A stretch of 43,749 bases of DNA from Caballeronia catudaia (GCF_001544755.2 NZ_FCOF02000048.1:1-43749); one strand, 5' to 3'. Counted from the first letter of the stretch, positions 26,814-35,077 are shown. Translations and numbers: made by a program. Notes: generated by a model not told the origin, from the letters alone.

Positions 26814-26821
26814 GGTCAAGC
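26814..26821. repeat. Left 8-bp target duplication of the IS66 element
   Basis: GGTCAAGC abuts the left end GTAAGCGG of the IS66 element and is repeated exactly at 31042-31049 beyond its right end. Eight base pairs is the duplication length known for IS66. Confidence 0.85.
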
Positions 26822-26872
26822 GTAAGCGGTAATTCCTCCGCATCTGGTAAGCCCAGTTGAGGAGGGTCAAGC

Positions 26873-27367
26873 TTGTGTCCGCAACCACAACTTGCGGACG
26901 CAAACATGACCTCAGACGATCTTGATTTCCTTCCTCTCAAAGTCACGCACATCGATGAAGGCGGCCGGCGTTGCTTTGATCCAGAGGGCAAGCGCCGGTT
27001 GATCGAGGCATGCCAAAGACCGGGAGCGTCAGTGTCCGGGCTAGCCCTCAAGGCTGGCGTGAACGCCAACCAGTTGCGCAAATGGGTCCAGCGCGAGCGC
27101 GGACCAGAGTGCCACCGCACGGAGAAGCCTCTTGACATCCACATGCCGGCGTTCGTGCCGGTCGTAGAGCTCGCCCCTTCCGGGGCGGCGACGTCCGAAG
27201 CCTTGCCAGCCTCAACGCGACGCGAAGCAGTGCGGCCCTCGCACCGACCGCCGTTGCCCTCACGTCTGGTGGCGCAGTTGCCCAACGGGGTGAGTCTTGA
27301 ACTTGAATGTGGCCAACAGGATACCGCGCTGCTCACGGCGATGATCGACGCGTTGAGGAGTCGCTGA
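26873..27367 (+). CDS. tnpA: IS66 TnpA (helix-turn-helix accessory protein)
   Basis: A 164-residue accessory protein of IS66. The N-terminal helix-turn-helix lies at about residues 40-75 (FDPEGKRRLIEACQRPGASVSGLALKAGVNANQLRKWV, read in parts). A Pro-rich linker follows, then a C-terminal domain (LVAQLPNGVSLELE). I use GTG 26873 because GAGGAGGG lies 8 bp upstream; ATG 26906 is the alternative. Its stop overlaps the tnpB start (TGATG), showing translational coupling. Confidence 0.9.
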   Translation: MCPQPQLADANMTSDDLDFLPLKVTHIDEGGRRCFDPEGKRRLIEACQRPGASVSGLALKAGVNANQLRKWVQRERGPECHRTEKPLDIHMPAFVPVVELAPSGAATSEALPASTRREAVRPSHRPPLPSRLVAQLPNGVSLELECGQQDTALLTAMIDALRSR

Positions 27368-27720
27368 TGCTGCGCTTCGCCGATGACCTGAGTGTCTACC
27401 TCTACCGCGAGCCGATCGACTTCCGTTGTGGCATCAATACCCTTGCCGCCCTGGTTGAGGACTCGATGCAGATGGACCCGCTCGCCCGCGCCGTGTATGC
27501 ATTCCACAACCGCAAATGCGATCGCATCAAGCTCCTGTTGTACGATCGCACGGGATTCTGGCTGCTGCTGCGTCGGCTTGAGGAAGACCGTTTCGTGTGG
27601 CCGCGACGGCATCAGGAGGTGATCGAACTGACGACCCAGCAGCTTCACTGGCTGCTCGATGGCATCGACATCGACGCGCTTTGCCGTCATCCTGTGCGCC
27701 ATTACCAGCACGCCAGCTAG
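27367..27720 (+). CDS. tnpB: IS66 TnpB (Orf2)
   Basis: A 117-residue IS66 Orf2 protein, essential for transposition but of unknown biochemical function. Family features are clear: VYLYREPIDFRCGINTLAAL, AVYAFHNRKCDRIKLLLYDRTGFWLLLRRLE (read in parts) and FVWPRRHQEVIELTTQQLHWLLDGID. It starts at ATG 27367 overlapping the tnpA stop. Confidence 0.95.
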   Translation: MLRFADDLSVYLYREPIDFRCGINTLAALVEDSMQMDPLARAVYAFHNRKCDRIKLLLYDRTGFWLLLRRLEEDRFVWPRRHQEVIELTTQQLHWLLDGIDIDALCRHPVRHYQHAS

Positions 27721-27800
27721 CCCGGTGCGTTGCAGGTAAACAACGGGAGGCGCGCCTTTTACGAATTACGTAAACCTACGGCGCGCCGCGCTTCGCTACC

Positions 27801-28658
27801 TTGGAGCGCATGAAGAATGCACCAGACCTCAAGCACGTACCTACGGGCGTTCAGGGCTATATCCAGGCCCTCGAGGCGCGTGTAGCCGACGACGCGAAAC
27901 ACATCGGCGAACTGAACCAGCGCGTCGAGCAACTTGAGGAACAGGTCCGCCTGCTGCAGGCCGAGCGTTACGCGCCGAAGAGCGAAAAGCGCAAGGATCG
28001 CGTGTTCGACGAAGCCGAGCAAATTGTACGGACCGAACCCTGCGACGAGAACGATGAGGGAGTCCAGTCCGCGCTGCCCGACACCGGATTGCCATCGGCC
28101 AGCCAGCCTGAACGACGCAAGGCAGGACGCAAGCCGTTGCCGGCGTACCTGACGCGTGAACCAGTCGAATACGACCTACCGGAGGACCAGCGAGGCTGCC
28201 CCTGTTGTGGCAATCCGATGCATCGCATCGGCGAGGACGTCAGCGAACAGTTGCACGTCGAGGTCAAATGGACGGTCCGTAAAAACATACGTTCCAAATG
28301 GGCTTGCCGGCACTGCGAGCGTCACGCTGAACATACCCCGGTCGTGCTTGCGCCGATGCCGGTTCAGCCGATTCCGGGCAGTCATGCGGACGCGTCGGTG
28401 ATCGCGACGGTCGCGACCGCGAAATACGTCGACGGCATGCCGTTGTACCGGATGCAGGCGGCACTCGCACGCTGGCAGATTCCGGTGAGTCGCGGCACGC
28501 TTGCCCATTGGGTCATTCGCCCCAGCGAACTGCACTATGGCCGCCTGTACGACGCGCTGCATAAAACGTTGCTGTCGCAACCGCTCATCCACGGTGATGA
28601 AACAACCGTGCAGGTACTCAAAGAGCCCGGCAAGTCCGCGTCGAGCAAGAGTTACATG
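27801..28658 (+). pseudogene. tnpC: IS66 transposase TnpC, 5' part
   Basis: The first 286 codons of the IS66 DDE transposase. They comprise an N-terminal coiled coil (ALEARVADDAKHIGEL, RVEQLEEQVRLLQAE), a zinc ribbon (CPCCGNPM and ACRHCERH) and the first catalytic Asp in IHGDETTVQVL. After KSYM the frame runs into the nested element and ends at 28820 as nonsense. Deleting 28659-30101 joins it in frame to 30102-30893, giving about 549 residues, a normal length. The likely start is TTG 27801 or ATG 27810. Confidence 0.92.
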
Positions 28659-28663
28659 AATGA

Positions 28664-28675
28664 AAGGGCCTCCCC
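28664..28675. repeat. Left subterminal inverted repeat of the IS1111-type element
   Basis: AAGGGCCTCCCC, five bases inside the left boundary. It pairs with the right repeat at 30086-30097 with one mismatch. Confidence 0.8.
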
Positions 28676-28758
28676 GCCCCGAGGCTGCGGCGAAAGCCGG
28701 CCTCACCCCGCGCCGCAAAGCGAAACTACCCGATCAACACGAACAAGCGAGGAATCTC

Positions 28759-29784
28759 ATGTCTGTTGCCACCGTCGGAATCGATCTCGCCAAGAACGTA
28801 TTTGCGATTCATGGAGTTGACGCGTCGGGCAAAGCCGTTCTGGTCAAGCCCCGGGTCATGCGTGATCAGCTAGTGGCGCTAATCGCACAGCTGCCGCCGT
28901 GTGTGATCGGCATGGAAGCATGCTCGGGCGCCCACCACTGGGCGCGCATATTTCAACAGTACGGGCACACCGTCAAATTGATGGCACCAAAGCTTGTTGC
29001 GCCATACCGGATGTCCGGCAAACAAGGCAAGAACGATGCGGCCGATGCAGCCGCCATCTGTGAGGCCGTGACTCGACCCAGCATGCGATTTGTGCCTGTC
29101 AAGGATGAACATCAGCAGGCGACCCTTTGTCTGCATCGCACAAGGCAGGGCTTCGTTCAGGAACGCACAGCTACCTATAATCGACTGCGCGGCCTGCTGT
29201 CGGAATTCGGGATCGTCTTGCCACAAAGTCCGGAAAAATTGCGAAGCAATATCGCGGCCCGTCTGGATGCGCTGCCAGGTTGGGCGAATCGCTGCATTCG
29301 CGATATGCTCGAGCACGTCGATCGCCTCGATGAACGTCTCGAAGAATATGATCGCGCCATCGGCACGCTGGCGCGAGAAGACGAACGTAGTCGTCGGCTT
29401 ATGCAATTGCGAGGCGTCGGACCAACAACGGCCAGCGCATTGCTCGCGACCCTTGGTGCAGCACGCGACTTCAAGAACGGCCGTCAGGTCGCTGCGTGGT
29501 TCGGGCTAACGCCGTCACAGTACAGCAGTGGCGGCAAGGCGCGACTCGGGGGAATCACGAAGGCAGGTGATTCCTACGTGCGTACTCTTCTCGTAAGTGG
29601 CGCTCGCGCCGTGATGTCAAATCTACGAGACAAGCAGGACCGTTTCAGCCGCTGGGTCAGATGTCTCGTGGAACGCCGTGGTTATTGGCGTGCGGCGATC
29701 GCGATTGCGGCCAAGAACGCGCGAATGGCATGGGCGGTTCTTCGATACGGCGACGACTTCAAGTACGAGCCAGTGAACGCCTGA
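28759..29784 (+). CDS. IS110-family transposase (DEDD plus serine recombination domain)
   Basis: A 341-residue RNA-guided-type recombinase. The RuvC-like N-terminal domain shows all four acidic residues: Asp in VGIDLAKNVF, Glu in GMEACSGAHH, and two Asp in KQGKNDAADAAAI. A coiled-coil middle (MLEHVDRLDERLEEYDRAIGT) follows. The C-terminal transposase_20 region has LRGVGPTTASALLATLG and SSGGKARLGGITKAGDS with the nucleophile-bearing Ser region. ATG 28759 was chosen where family homology begins. The gene looks intact and could be active. Its partner RNA is proposed at 29785-30101. Confidence 0.95.
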   Translation: MSVATVGIDLAKNVFAIHGVDASGKAVLVKPRVMRDQLVALIAQLPPCVIGMEACSGAHHWARIFQQYGHTVKLMAPKLVAPYRMSGKQGKNDAADAAAICEAVTRPSMRFVPVKDEHQQATLCLHRTRQGFVQERTATYNRLRGLLSEFGIVLPQSPEKLRSNIAARLDALPGWANRCIRDMLEHVDRLDERLEEYDRAIGTLAREDERSRRLMQLRGVGPTTASALLATLGAARDFKNGRQVAAWFGLTPSQYSSGGKARLGGITKAGDSYVRTLLVSGARAVMSNLRDKQDRFSRWVRCLVERRGYWRAAIAIAAKNARMAWAVLRYGDDFKYEPVNA

Positions 29785-30101
29785 ACGAGGCAACCGAACA
29801 CCCGTTAAATTAGGAATCTCGCAACGAGAAGCAATATCGGAGCAGATAGAAGATCACTTTGCGCTGCCAGCAGTGATGTGAAGTGGGTTGGACCCGCGCG
29901 GGGAGTGCCTGTTAGCACCACGGGGAGTTCGTTCCCGATACATGAATGAGGCCCTCGCGCGCGTCTTTCATCAGGGTCCGGGCACTAGCCCAACATGACC
30001 GTTTGTAGTATCGCAGTCCTTCACCTTCACACTTTGCAGACAGTTAAACAAGAGGATCTGAAAATTTGTCGAGCTTGCGCTTAATGGGGAAGCCCTTGTA
30101 G
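29785..30101 (+). ncRNA. Predicted guide (bridge/seek) RNA region of the IS1111-type element
   Basis: The 317-bp 3' noncoding end holds three short adjacent hairpins: GGGT/ACCC at 29885-29895, GTGC/GCAC at 29905-29918 and GGGA/TCCC at 29923-29936. Flanking the third are two junction matches. TAGCACCAC (29913-29921) is the exact reverse complement of GTGGTGCTA across the right junction (30101-30109). TACATGAATGA (29939-29949) is identical to the left junction (28653-28663). IS110 and IS1111 elements are known to use such structured RNAs to choose their target. Exact RNA ends are not determined. Confidence 0.7.
30086..30097. repeat. Right subterminal inverted repeat of the IS1111-type element
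   Basis: GGGGAAGCCCTT, four bases inside the right boundary; the partner of 28664-28675. Confidence 0.8.
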
Positions 30102-30893
30102 TGGTGCTACCGCAGCGCCCAGGACTGCGCCGAGCCCGTGGTGCTGTTCGAGTATCAGTCGGGACGCGGCCAGGAGCATCCGAAGAAGTTTCTGGGCGAC
30201 TACAGCGGCATGCTGATGAGCGACGGCTACAGTGCCTGGCGCACGCTTAAAAAGGCAACGCACTTCGGATGCATGGCGCACGCGCGCAGGCTATTCGTCA
30301 AGGCGGATAAGGCGGCTACAAAAAAGACGGATTCTGGCAAGCAGAAGATGCCGAACGCTCGCGTGGCGAAGGCGCTTGAGTACTTCCAGGCCCTATACCG
30401 CGTTGAGGCACTGGCCAAAGGCGATCTGCCCGCCGGCCAGACACGTGTGGACTATACGTACGACTTGCGGCAAAAACACAGTGTGCCGCTGCTTGAGGCC
30501 TTCAAGGCGTGGCTCGATGAACTGGCACCGAAGGTGACGCCGCAGAGCCTGCTCGGCAAGGCGATTGCCTATACGCGCAACCAGTGGGAATATCTCAGTC
30601 GCTACGTCACTGATGGTCGCGCCGCGCTCGATAACAATGTGATCGAGCGCGACGTAAGGCCGTTTGCCACTTCGAGAAGATCGTGGCTGTTCAGTGACAC
30701 GGTTGATGGCGCAAAGGCCAGCGCCACGATCTACAGCCTGGTGCTGACATGCCGGGCTTGCGGCGTCGAGCCGTACGACTACCTGCTGCATGTCCTCACG
30801 GAGCTGCCGCAGCGTGCGCCGGATGCGGACGTGACTGACCTGCTGCCGTTCAATTATGCACGGCAACAGCAGGCCAAGGCGGAGACCGGCTGA
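30102..30893 (+). pseudogene. tnpC: IS66 transposase TnpC, 3' part
   Basis: The C-terminal 263 codons of the interrupted transposase, beginning with WCYRSAQDCAEPVVLFEYQ exactly after the nested element. It contains the second catalytic Asp in LMSDGYSAW, the His/Cys-bearing HFGCMAHARRLF, and the catalytic Glu in NNVIERDVRPF. An internal GTG at 30138 could in principle start a truncated protein, but without the first Asp it would be inactive. Confidence 0.92.
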
Positions 30894-31041
30894 CTTACAG
30901 GCCGCGCGCCGGTCATCGTGACTGCGCGCTTCCATCACCCCGATGCAGACTCACGAGTCGATATCAACCGCCGCGGTGCGGCACCGCTCGATCGTCACTT
31001 GCAAACAATTCTCGATACGGTGTGCTAAAGCTGGCGCTTAC

Positions 31042-31049
31042 GGTCAAGC
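31042..31049. repeat. Right 8-bp target duplication of the IS66 element
   Basis: GGTCAAGC immediately after the right terminus CGCTTAC, an exact copy of 26814-26821. Confidence 0.85.
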
Positions 31050-31636
31050 GAGTGCAGCGAGACGGCGCAGATGAGCACCCGAGTCCTGCTGGCGTATCTG
31101 ATGTGGTGGTAGCCCCATCGCATGAAACAACAGCGAAGACGCTAGGTGACGCAGGTTGGCACCGGTATCGCCGGGTGCGCATCCTGCTTCTGATCGATGT
31201 ACGTCCAACCATTTGTTCAACTCGCTGGAAGACACATCGTTGGCGCGGCGACGGCGGAAGCATTTGCGCCGCCGCTGACACACGACTCCTTGCTCGGCGC
31301 GACACGTCGCCGGGGAAGGCCGATCGGTCACGATGACGCGACGGCCTTCTGCCGTGCCGCCAAAGGTTAGCCGGTGCGTCTTGCGCGGATGCACCCCGGC
31401 CCTGCTCGTGTTGGCGGCGGATCGGGAGGAGTGACGGCGGCGCGATCAGTCGAAGACCACCTCGGTCGAATGGCGACCTTGCAACCTCTCTTGACCGGGC
31501 GGCAGAGTGTGCCAAGTCCCGGATATCAAAATCAGCTGGTAGCAAGCCGGTTCGTTACTGAACTTCCTTTCCCGTTAGATTGAGGCATGCTCCCAGTGGC
31601 CACATGGGAGTCCGGTGCCGCCTTTCTGACTTCTCG
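31050..31636. other. Flank of the IS66 insertion; possible eroded gene
   Basis: About 590 bp. A minus-strand frame (about 31044-31394) has a coding-like stretch containing SSSELNKWLDVHRSEAG and NLRHLASSLLFHAMGL and stops within the duplicated target sequence. It could be the end of a gene next to which IS66 inserted. It has no recognised family and no SD, so I do not call it a gene. Confidence 0.4.
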
Positions 31637-32137
31637 TCATTTCCGTTTGAAGGAAGTGCGTCGCGCGGCGCGTTCCGTCGCGAAACTATCGCTCATTGAG
31701 GCGTCCAGATCCTTACGCTCCACTGGTTTCCCGCAGTGCGGGCATACGTTGGCGAGCCCGACATCGTGACCGCATTCGCGATGCACGAAATGCATCGCCA
31801 CTTCCTCATTCTTCTCCTTGCGCCAGGTTTCGCCCCATGCCCGTAGCGCGTAGATCACGGGATAGAACGCCAAGCCCTTCTTCGTCAGGCGGTATTCGTA
31901 GCGCAACGGCTTTTCGCTGTACGGCTGGCGTTCGACCATGCCGTCCGCTTCGAGCGCCTTCAACCGCGTGGTCGTCATCTGTGGCGTAGCTTCGGTCTGG
32001 ATCTGTATGTCCTCGAACCGCGTTGCACCCATGTACAGCTCCCGCAGTACAAGGATGGTCCAGCGATCGCCCACCACATCTACCGAGCGTGCCACTGGGC
32101 ACACCGTATCTGCCTTGTCATCCGATACAGAAGCCAC
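31637..32137 (-). CDS. HxlR-family transcriptional regulator
   Basis: A 166-residue winged-helix regulator of the HxlR (MarR-like) family. It shows CPVARSVDVVGDRWTILVLRELYMGATRFEDIQ, read in parts, with the family N-terminal Cys and the GDRW-T-LLVLREL signature. TPQMTTTRLKALEADGMVER (recognition helix and wing) and YRLTKKGLAFYPVIYALRAWG follow. The C-terminal tail carries a possible zinc knuckle (CGHDVGLANVCPHCGKPV). I chose GTG 32137 because TTGGAGAG lies 6-7 bp upstream. The longer frame to 32188 would run through an operator-like palindrome. It is divergent from the catabolic genes starting at 32394 and probably controls them. Confidence 0.93.
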   Translation of the reverse strand: MASVSDDKADTVCPVARSVDVVGDRWTILVLRELYMGATRFEDIQIQTEATPQMTTTRLKALEADGMVERQPYSEKPLRYEYRLTKKGLAFYPVIYALRAWGETWRKEKNEEVAMHFVHRECGHDVGLANVCPHCGKPVERKDLDASMSDSFATERAARRTSFKRK

Positions 32138-32155
32138 GACGACTCTCCAATAGTA

Positions 32156-32172
32156 ACTATTATTTTCATAGT
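32156..32172. promoter_or_regulatory. HxlR operator-like palindrome A
   Basis: ACTATTATTTTCATAGT, 6 of 7 arm positions pairing, lies just upstream of the hxlR-type gene start and overlaps another small palindrome (AATAGTAACTATT, 32150-32162). It is a suitable autoregulatory site. Confidence 0.6.
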
Positions 32173-32235
32173 AGCATGCTCGGCGCATTTGCGCCTGTCG
32201 CGCCGCTTCGCTCGGGAAGGCCTGCGTTTAGTTTC

Positions 32236-32252
32236 ACTATGACAATCATAGT
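32236..32252. promoter_or_regulatory. HxlR operator-like palindrome B
   Basis: ACTATGACAATCATAGT is a perfect palindrome (7-bp arms, 3-bp centre). It is in the middle of the divergent region. Confidence 0.7.
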
Positions 32253-32267
32253 TATTCTTGCGTCTTC

Positions 32268-32284
32268 ACTATGCTTTTCATAGT
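32268..32284. promoter_or_regulatory. HxlR operator-like palindrome C and -10 element
   Basis: ACTATGCTTTTCATAGT, 32 bp (three helical turns) after site B, is directly followed by TATACT (32285-32290), a good -10 hexamer for the rightward genes. A bound regulator would cover this promoter. Confidence 0.65.
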
Positions 32285-32393
32285 TATACTAGGCCATACC
32301 GATGCGCGAGACGTCGCGCATTCCGAACAAGGCAGTCCGGCGGCACGGGGACACCCGACCCCGGTCGCACACCCTTTTTGAAGGAGTACTAAA

Positions 32394-33038
32394 ATGGCTA
32401 ACCCTGTTTATCGCAAGGAGCGAACCGGCCTGCTGCTGGTGGATCCGTATAACGATTTCCTGTCCGATGGCGGCAAGGTGTTCCCGATGCTCAAGGACAT
32501 CGCCGACGACGTTCGCCTGCTCGACAACCTGCGCACATCGGTCGCGGCCGCACGCTCGTCGGGCATCCAGGTGTTCTATGTACCGCATCGGCGCTGGCAG
32601 CCTGGCGACTACGACAACTGGGAACACCCGAATCCGACGCAACGCCTGATTCAGCAGCGACACACGTTCGCGAAGGGGACGTGGGGCGGTGAATGGCATC
32701 CGGACTTCGTGCCGCAGGACGGCGACATCGTCATCCAGGAGCACTGGGGGCAAAGCGGCTTCGCCAATACCGACCTCGACTTCCAGCTCAAGCAGCAAGG
32801 TATTACGCACGTAATCGTCGTGGGCCTGCTGGCGAATACCTGTATTGAATCGACCGCGCGCTACGCCATGGAGCTTGGCTATCACGTGACGCTCGTCCGC
32901 GATGCTACCGCTGCATTCTTTAAGGAGATGATGCACGCCGCGCACCACCTGAACGGGCCGACATATGCCCACGAAATCCTGACGACGGCTGAGCTGGTTG
33001 CCGCCCTGCCCATTTCATCGCAGGGGAACGCAGCATGA
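32394..33038 (+). CDS. Isochorismatase-family cysteine hydrolase 1
   Basis: A 214-residue cytoplasmic hydrolase with the isochorismatase-like fold. It has Asp17 in LLLVDPYNDF and the nucleophile Cys150 in VVGLLANTCIEST, with the cis-peptide segment VVGLL before it. The usual catalytic Lys (K-x-x-x-S-[AG]-F) appears as His117 in EHWGQSGF, also in the paralogue at 38788. The two are clearly duplicates (WHPDF, SGFANTDLD, THVIVVGLLANTCIE shared). Family members hydrolyse amide, ureide or vinyl-ether bonds; the substrate here is unknown. The SD AAGGAG lies 6-7 bp upstream. The stop overlaps the next gene as ATGA, so it is translationally coupled to the aldehyde dehydrogenase. Confidence 0.9.
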   Translation: MANPVYRKERTGLLLVDPYNDFLSDGGKVFPMLKDIADDVRLLDNLRTSVAAARSSGIQVFYVPHRRWQPGDYDNWEHPNPTQRLIQQRHTFAKGTWGGEWHPDFVPQDGDIVIQEHWGQSGFANTDLDFQLKQQGITHVIVVGLLANTCIESTARYAMELGYHVTLVRDATAAFFKEMMHAAHHLNGPTYAHEILTTAELVAALPISSQGNAA

Positions 33039-34612
33039 ATCTGACCGGCAATCTCCTGATCGGCGCGCAGGAAATGCGTGCTACGGCGGGCACAATGCAG
33101 GCGCTCAATCCCGCAACCAATCTCTATTTCGCACCGGACTTCGCCTTTGGTGGCATCGAGGAAGTCGACCGCGCGGCGCAACTGGCCGACGACGCCTTCG
33201 ACAGCTACAACGACACCAGCCTGGATGTGCGTGCCGCTTTCCTGGAGCGCATTGCCGATGGGCTCGATGCCAATGCCCCGGCCCTGGCCCAACGTGCCGC
33301 GCTAGAAACCGGCTTGCCGGCCGCGCAGCTCGAAGCGGAAGCCGCCAAGGCGGCCGCGCAGTTCCGTCAGTTCGCCACGGTCGTGCGTCAGGGACGCTTT
33401 CGACAGGCAACGATCGATCCCGCGCAGCCCGAGCGTCAGCCCCGGCCACGCATGGATCACCGGATGCAGAAGATCGGCCTTGGTCCGATTGCAATCTTCG
33501 GGGCAAGCAATTTCCCCATCTCGTATTCAGTCGCGGGCGGCGACACGGCGTCCGCGCTGGCGGCCGGTTGTCCGGTCATCCTGAAGGCTCACAACGCCCA
33601 TCCCGGCGCATCGAAAATCATGGGCCGCATCATCCAGCAGGCCATAACGGACTCGGGGCTGCATGAAGGTGTCTTTTCCCTGGTGCGCGGCGACGGCAAT
33701 GCGATCGGCGAAGCGCTGGTGGACCATCCGCTGGTCAAGGGCGTGACCTTCACAGGTTCCGAGGCGGGCGGCATGGCACTATTCCGGCGCGCTCAGCAGC
33801 GTCCGGATCCGATCCCGGTCTTCACGGAGATGACCAGCGTCAACCCCACCTTCGTGCTGCCCATCGCGCTCCTCTCGCGTGGCAGCGAGATTGGCGACGG
33901 CTTCGCCGAACGCATGCTGGTGAACGTGGGCCAGGCTTGCCTGAAGCCGGCGATCCTGCTCGCCGTCGGCGGCCCGGGCTACAGCGAACTGAAGCAGGCG
34001 ATGATTGCCCGTATCAACGCGATGCCATCTCGCACGATGCTGACGCCAGGCATCAACATGGCGTACCACAAGAATGTGACCCGTCAGCTCGCCGCGGGGG
34101 CGGAGCAGATCGCGGCGGGTGGCCGTCCCGAAAGCGAGTGGGATGGCCAGTCATTCCTCTTCGAGATTGATGGCTCGCGCCTGCTTGAAGAGCCGGCATT
34201 GTCGGAAGAGGTCTTCGGCCCTGCGGCACTGCTGGTGCGCGTAAGGGATGACGGGCAACTGGTTGCCCTCGCGAGGCAGTTCCGCGGCCAGCTCTCGGCG
34301 ACGATGCATATCGAACACGCTGATCATGCGCTGGCTGCAAGGCTCTTGCCTGTCCTGCAACGCCGCACTGGCCGCATCGTCATCAATGCGTTTGCGCATC
34401 CGCAGGAAGTGTCCTACGCATCGATTCACGGCGGCCCGTTCCCGGCGTCTTCCGATAGCCGTTTCACGTCGGTTGGCATGAGCGCGATCGAACGCTTCCT
34501 CCGGCCGGTCTGCTACCAGGGCTTCCCCGACGAGCTGTTGCCGGAGGCGCTCCGGCACGACAACCCGCGCGGCCTCTGGCGGCTGGTGGACGGCGAACTG
34601 TCGAAGGCCTGA
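33035..34612 (+). CDS. NADP-type aldehyde dehydrogenase (alpha-ketoglutarate semialdehyde dehydrogenase-like)
   Basis: A 525-residue aldehyde dehydrogenase. It has the substrate/cofactor motif FGASNFP (Asn159), Lys184 in VILKAHNAHP, FTGSEAGG (Rossmann Gly), general base Glu265 in TEMTSVNP and nucleophile Cys302 in NVGQACLKP. Length and the E-M-T-S-V-N-P and H-P-Q-E-V motifs match the 2,5-dioxovalerate/alpha-ketoglutarate semialdehyde dehydrogenase branch (about 525 residues), rather than the 480-residue ALDH type. It starts at ATG 33035, overlapping the hydrolase stop, with AGGGGAA upstream. It probably oxidises an aldehyde formed in the same pathway. The exact substrate is not readable. Confidence 0.93.
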   Translation: MNLTGNLLIGAQEMRATAGTMQALNPATNLYFAPDFAFGGIEEVDRAAQLADDAFDSYNDTSLDVRAAFLERIADGLDANAPALAQRAALETGLPAAQLEAEAAKAAAQFRQFATVVRQGRFRQATIDPAQPERQPRPRMDHRMQKIGLGPIAIFGASNFPISYSVAGGDTASALAAGCPVILKAHNAHPGASKIMGRIIQQAITDSGLHEGVFSLVRGDGNAIGEALVDHPLVKGVTFTGSEAGGMALFRRAQQRPDPIPVFTEMTSVNPTFVLPIALLSRGSEIGDGFAERMLVNVGQACLKPAILLAVGGPGYSELKQAMIARINAMPSRTMLTPGINMAYHKNVTRQLAAGAEQIAAGGRPESEWDGQSFLFEIDGSRLLEEPALSEEVFGPAALLVRVRDDGQLVALARQFRGQLSATMHIEHADHALAARLLPVLQRRTGRIVINAFAHPQEVSYASIHGGPFPASSDSRFTSVGMSAIERFLRPVCYQGFPDELLPEALRHDNPRGLWRLVDGELSKA

Positions 34613-34709
34613 TTCCGGCAGGCATCCGCCGGCGCCATAGCTGCGCGCGGGTGGAAATCCGTAACTCACTAACCCGTTGCTGACGCAACGTCTGGAAAAG
34701 GTGTTTAAC

Positions 34710-35048
34710 ATGAATCGCGCTTATCACGCTCTACTTATCGCGGCTGCACTTTGTTTGCCGCTTGCCACCCAAGCTCAACCCCAATCGACGGTGACGCGCG
34801 CCCAGGTTCGCGCCGAACTCGTCGCTGCGGAACAGGCCGGTCAGTTTCCGCAGAGCGACACGCGCTATCCGGAACCGGCGAACTACCCGGTCGCTGTGCC
34901 GCATGTGTTCCATCGCTCGCATGATGTCGCCGCAACGTCGTATGGCCCGTCGGCGAACGGCAGCGCCGATTCGGGTTTCCGCGCGACGCGTGCCCGTTCG
35001 TTCGCCACTGCGCCGATCGGGTTCAACGACATCTATCGTGGCCAGTAA
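34710..35048 (+). CDS. DUF4148 secreted protein 1
   Basis: A 112-residue exported protein with a Sec signal peptide (MNRAYHALLIAAALCLPLATQAQ, in parts; cleavage after TQA). The DUF4148 hallmark TRAQVRAELVAAEQAGQFP follows, then a low-complexity Ser/Ala/Arg tail. The SD GGAAAAGG is 6 bp upstream of ATG 34710. DUF4148 proteins are numerous in Burkholderiaceae and of unknown function. Its place after the dehydrogenase suggests co-expression. A second DUF4148 gene follows at 35313. Confidence 0.9.
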   Translation: MNRAYHALLIAAALCLPLATQAQPQSTVTRAQVRAELVAAEQAGQFPQSDTRYPEPANYPVAVPHVFHRSHDVAATSYGPSANGSADSGFRATRARSFATAPIGFNDIYRGQ

Positions 35049-35077
35049 CTTTGCCGCGTGAACGGCAACCATTCGGG

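Larger units (their letters stand above)
28659..30101 (+). mobile_element. IS110-family (IS1111-group) insertion sequence
   Basis: A 1443-bp element defined exactly by the interrupted tnpC frame. It carries one transposase gene (28759-29784), a short 5' noncoding end (100 bp) and a long 3' noncoding end (317 bp). It has subterminal inverted repeats AAGGGCCTCCCC (28664-28675) and GGGGAAGCCCTT (30086-30097), which match at 11 of 12 positions and are set 4-5 bp inside the ends. There is no target duplication. Subterminal repeats and a long 3' end are marks of the IS1111 group. Confidence 0.9.
26822..31041 (+). mobile_element. IS66-family insertion sequence, interrupted by an IS1111-type element
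   Basis: The full three-gene IS66 layout (tnpA, tnpB, tnpC) lies between termini beginning GTAAGCG on each end (26822 and, inverted, 31041). It is flanked by the 8-bp direct repeat GGTCAAGC. Total length is 4220 bp. Without the nested 1443-bp element it would be 2777 bp, normal for the family. The nested insertion splits tnpC, so the element cannot move itself. Confidence 0.9.

Noticed and set aside
26722..27711. 329-codon minus-strand frame
   Set aside because: Shadow of IS66 tnpA and tnpB; no independent homology.
29885..29936. Hairpins read as a transcription terminator for the IS1111-type transposase
   Set aside because: The stems are short and no T-run follows; the junction matches make a structured guide RNA the better explanation.
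32289..32972. 227-codon minus-strand frame in the catabolic cluster, and a similar one at 38674-39474
   Set aside because: Both are antisense to the two paralogous cysteine hydrolases, which explains why they resemble one another.
34612..34660. CCGGC/GCCGG inverted repeat after the aldehyde dehydrogenase as a terminator
   Set aside because: Weak stem in very GC-rich DNA and no T-run.
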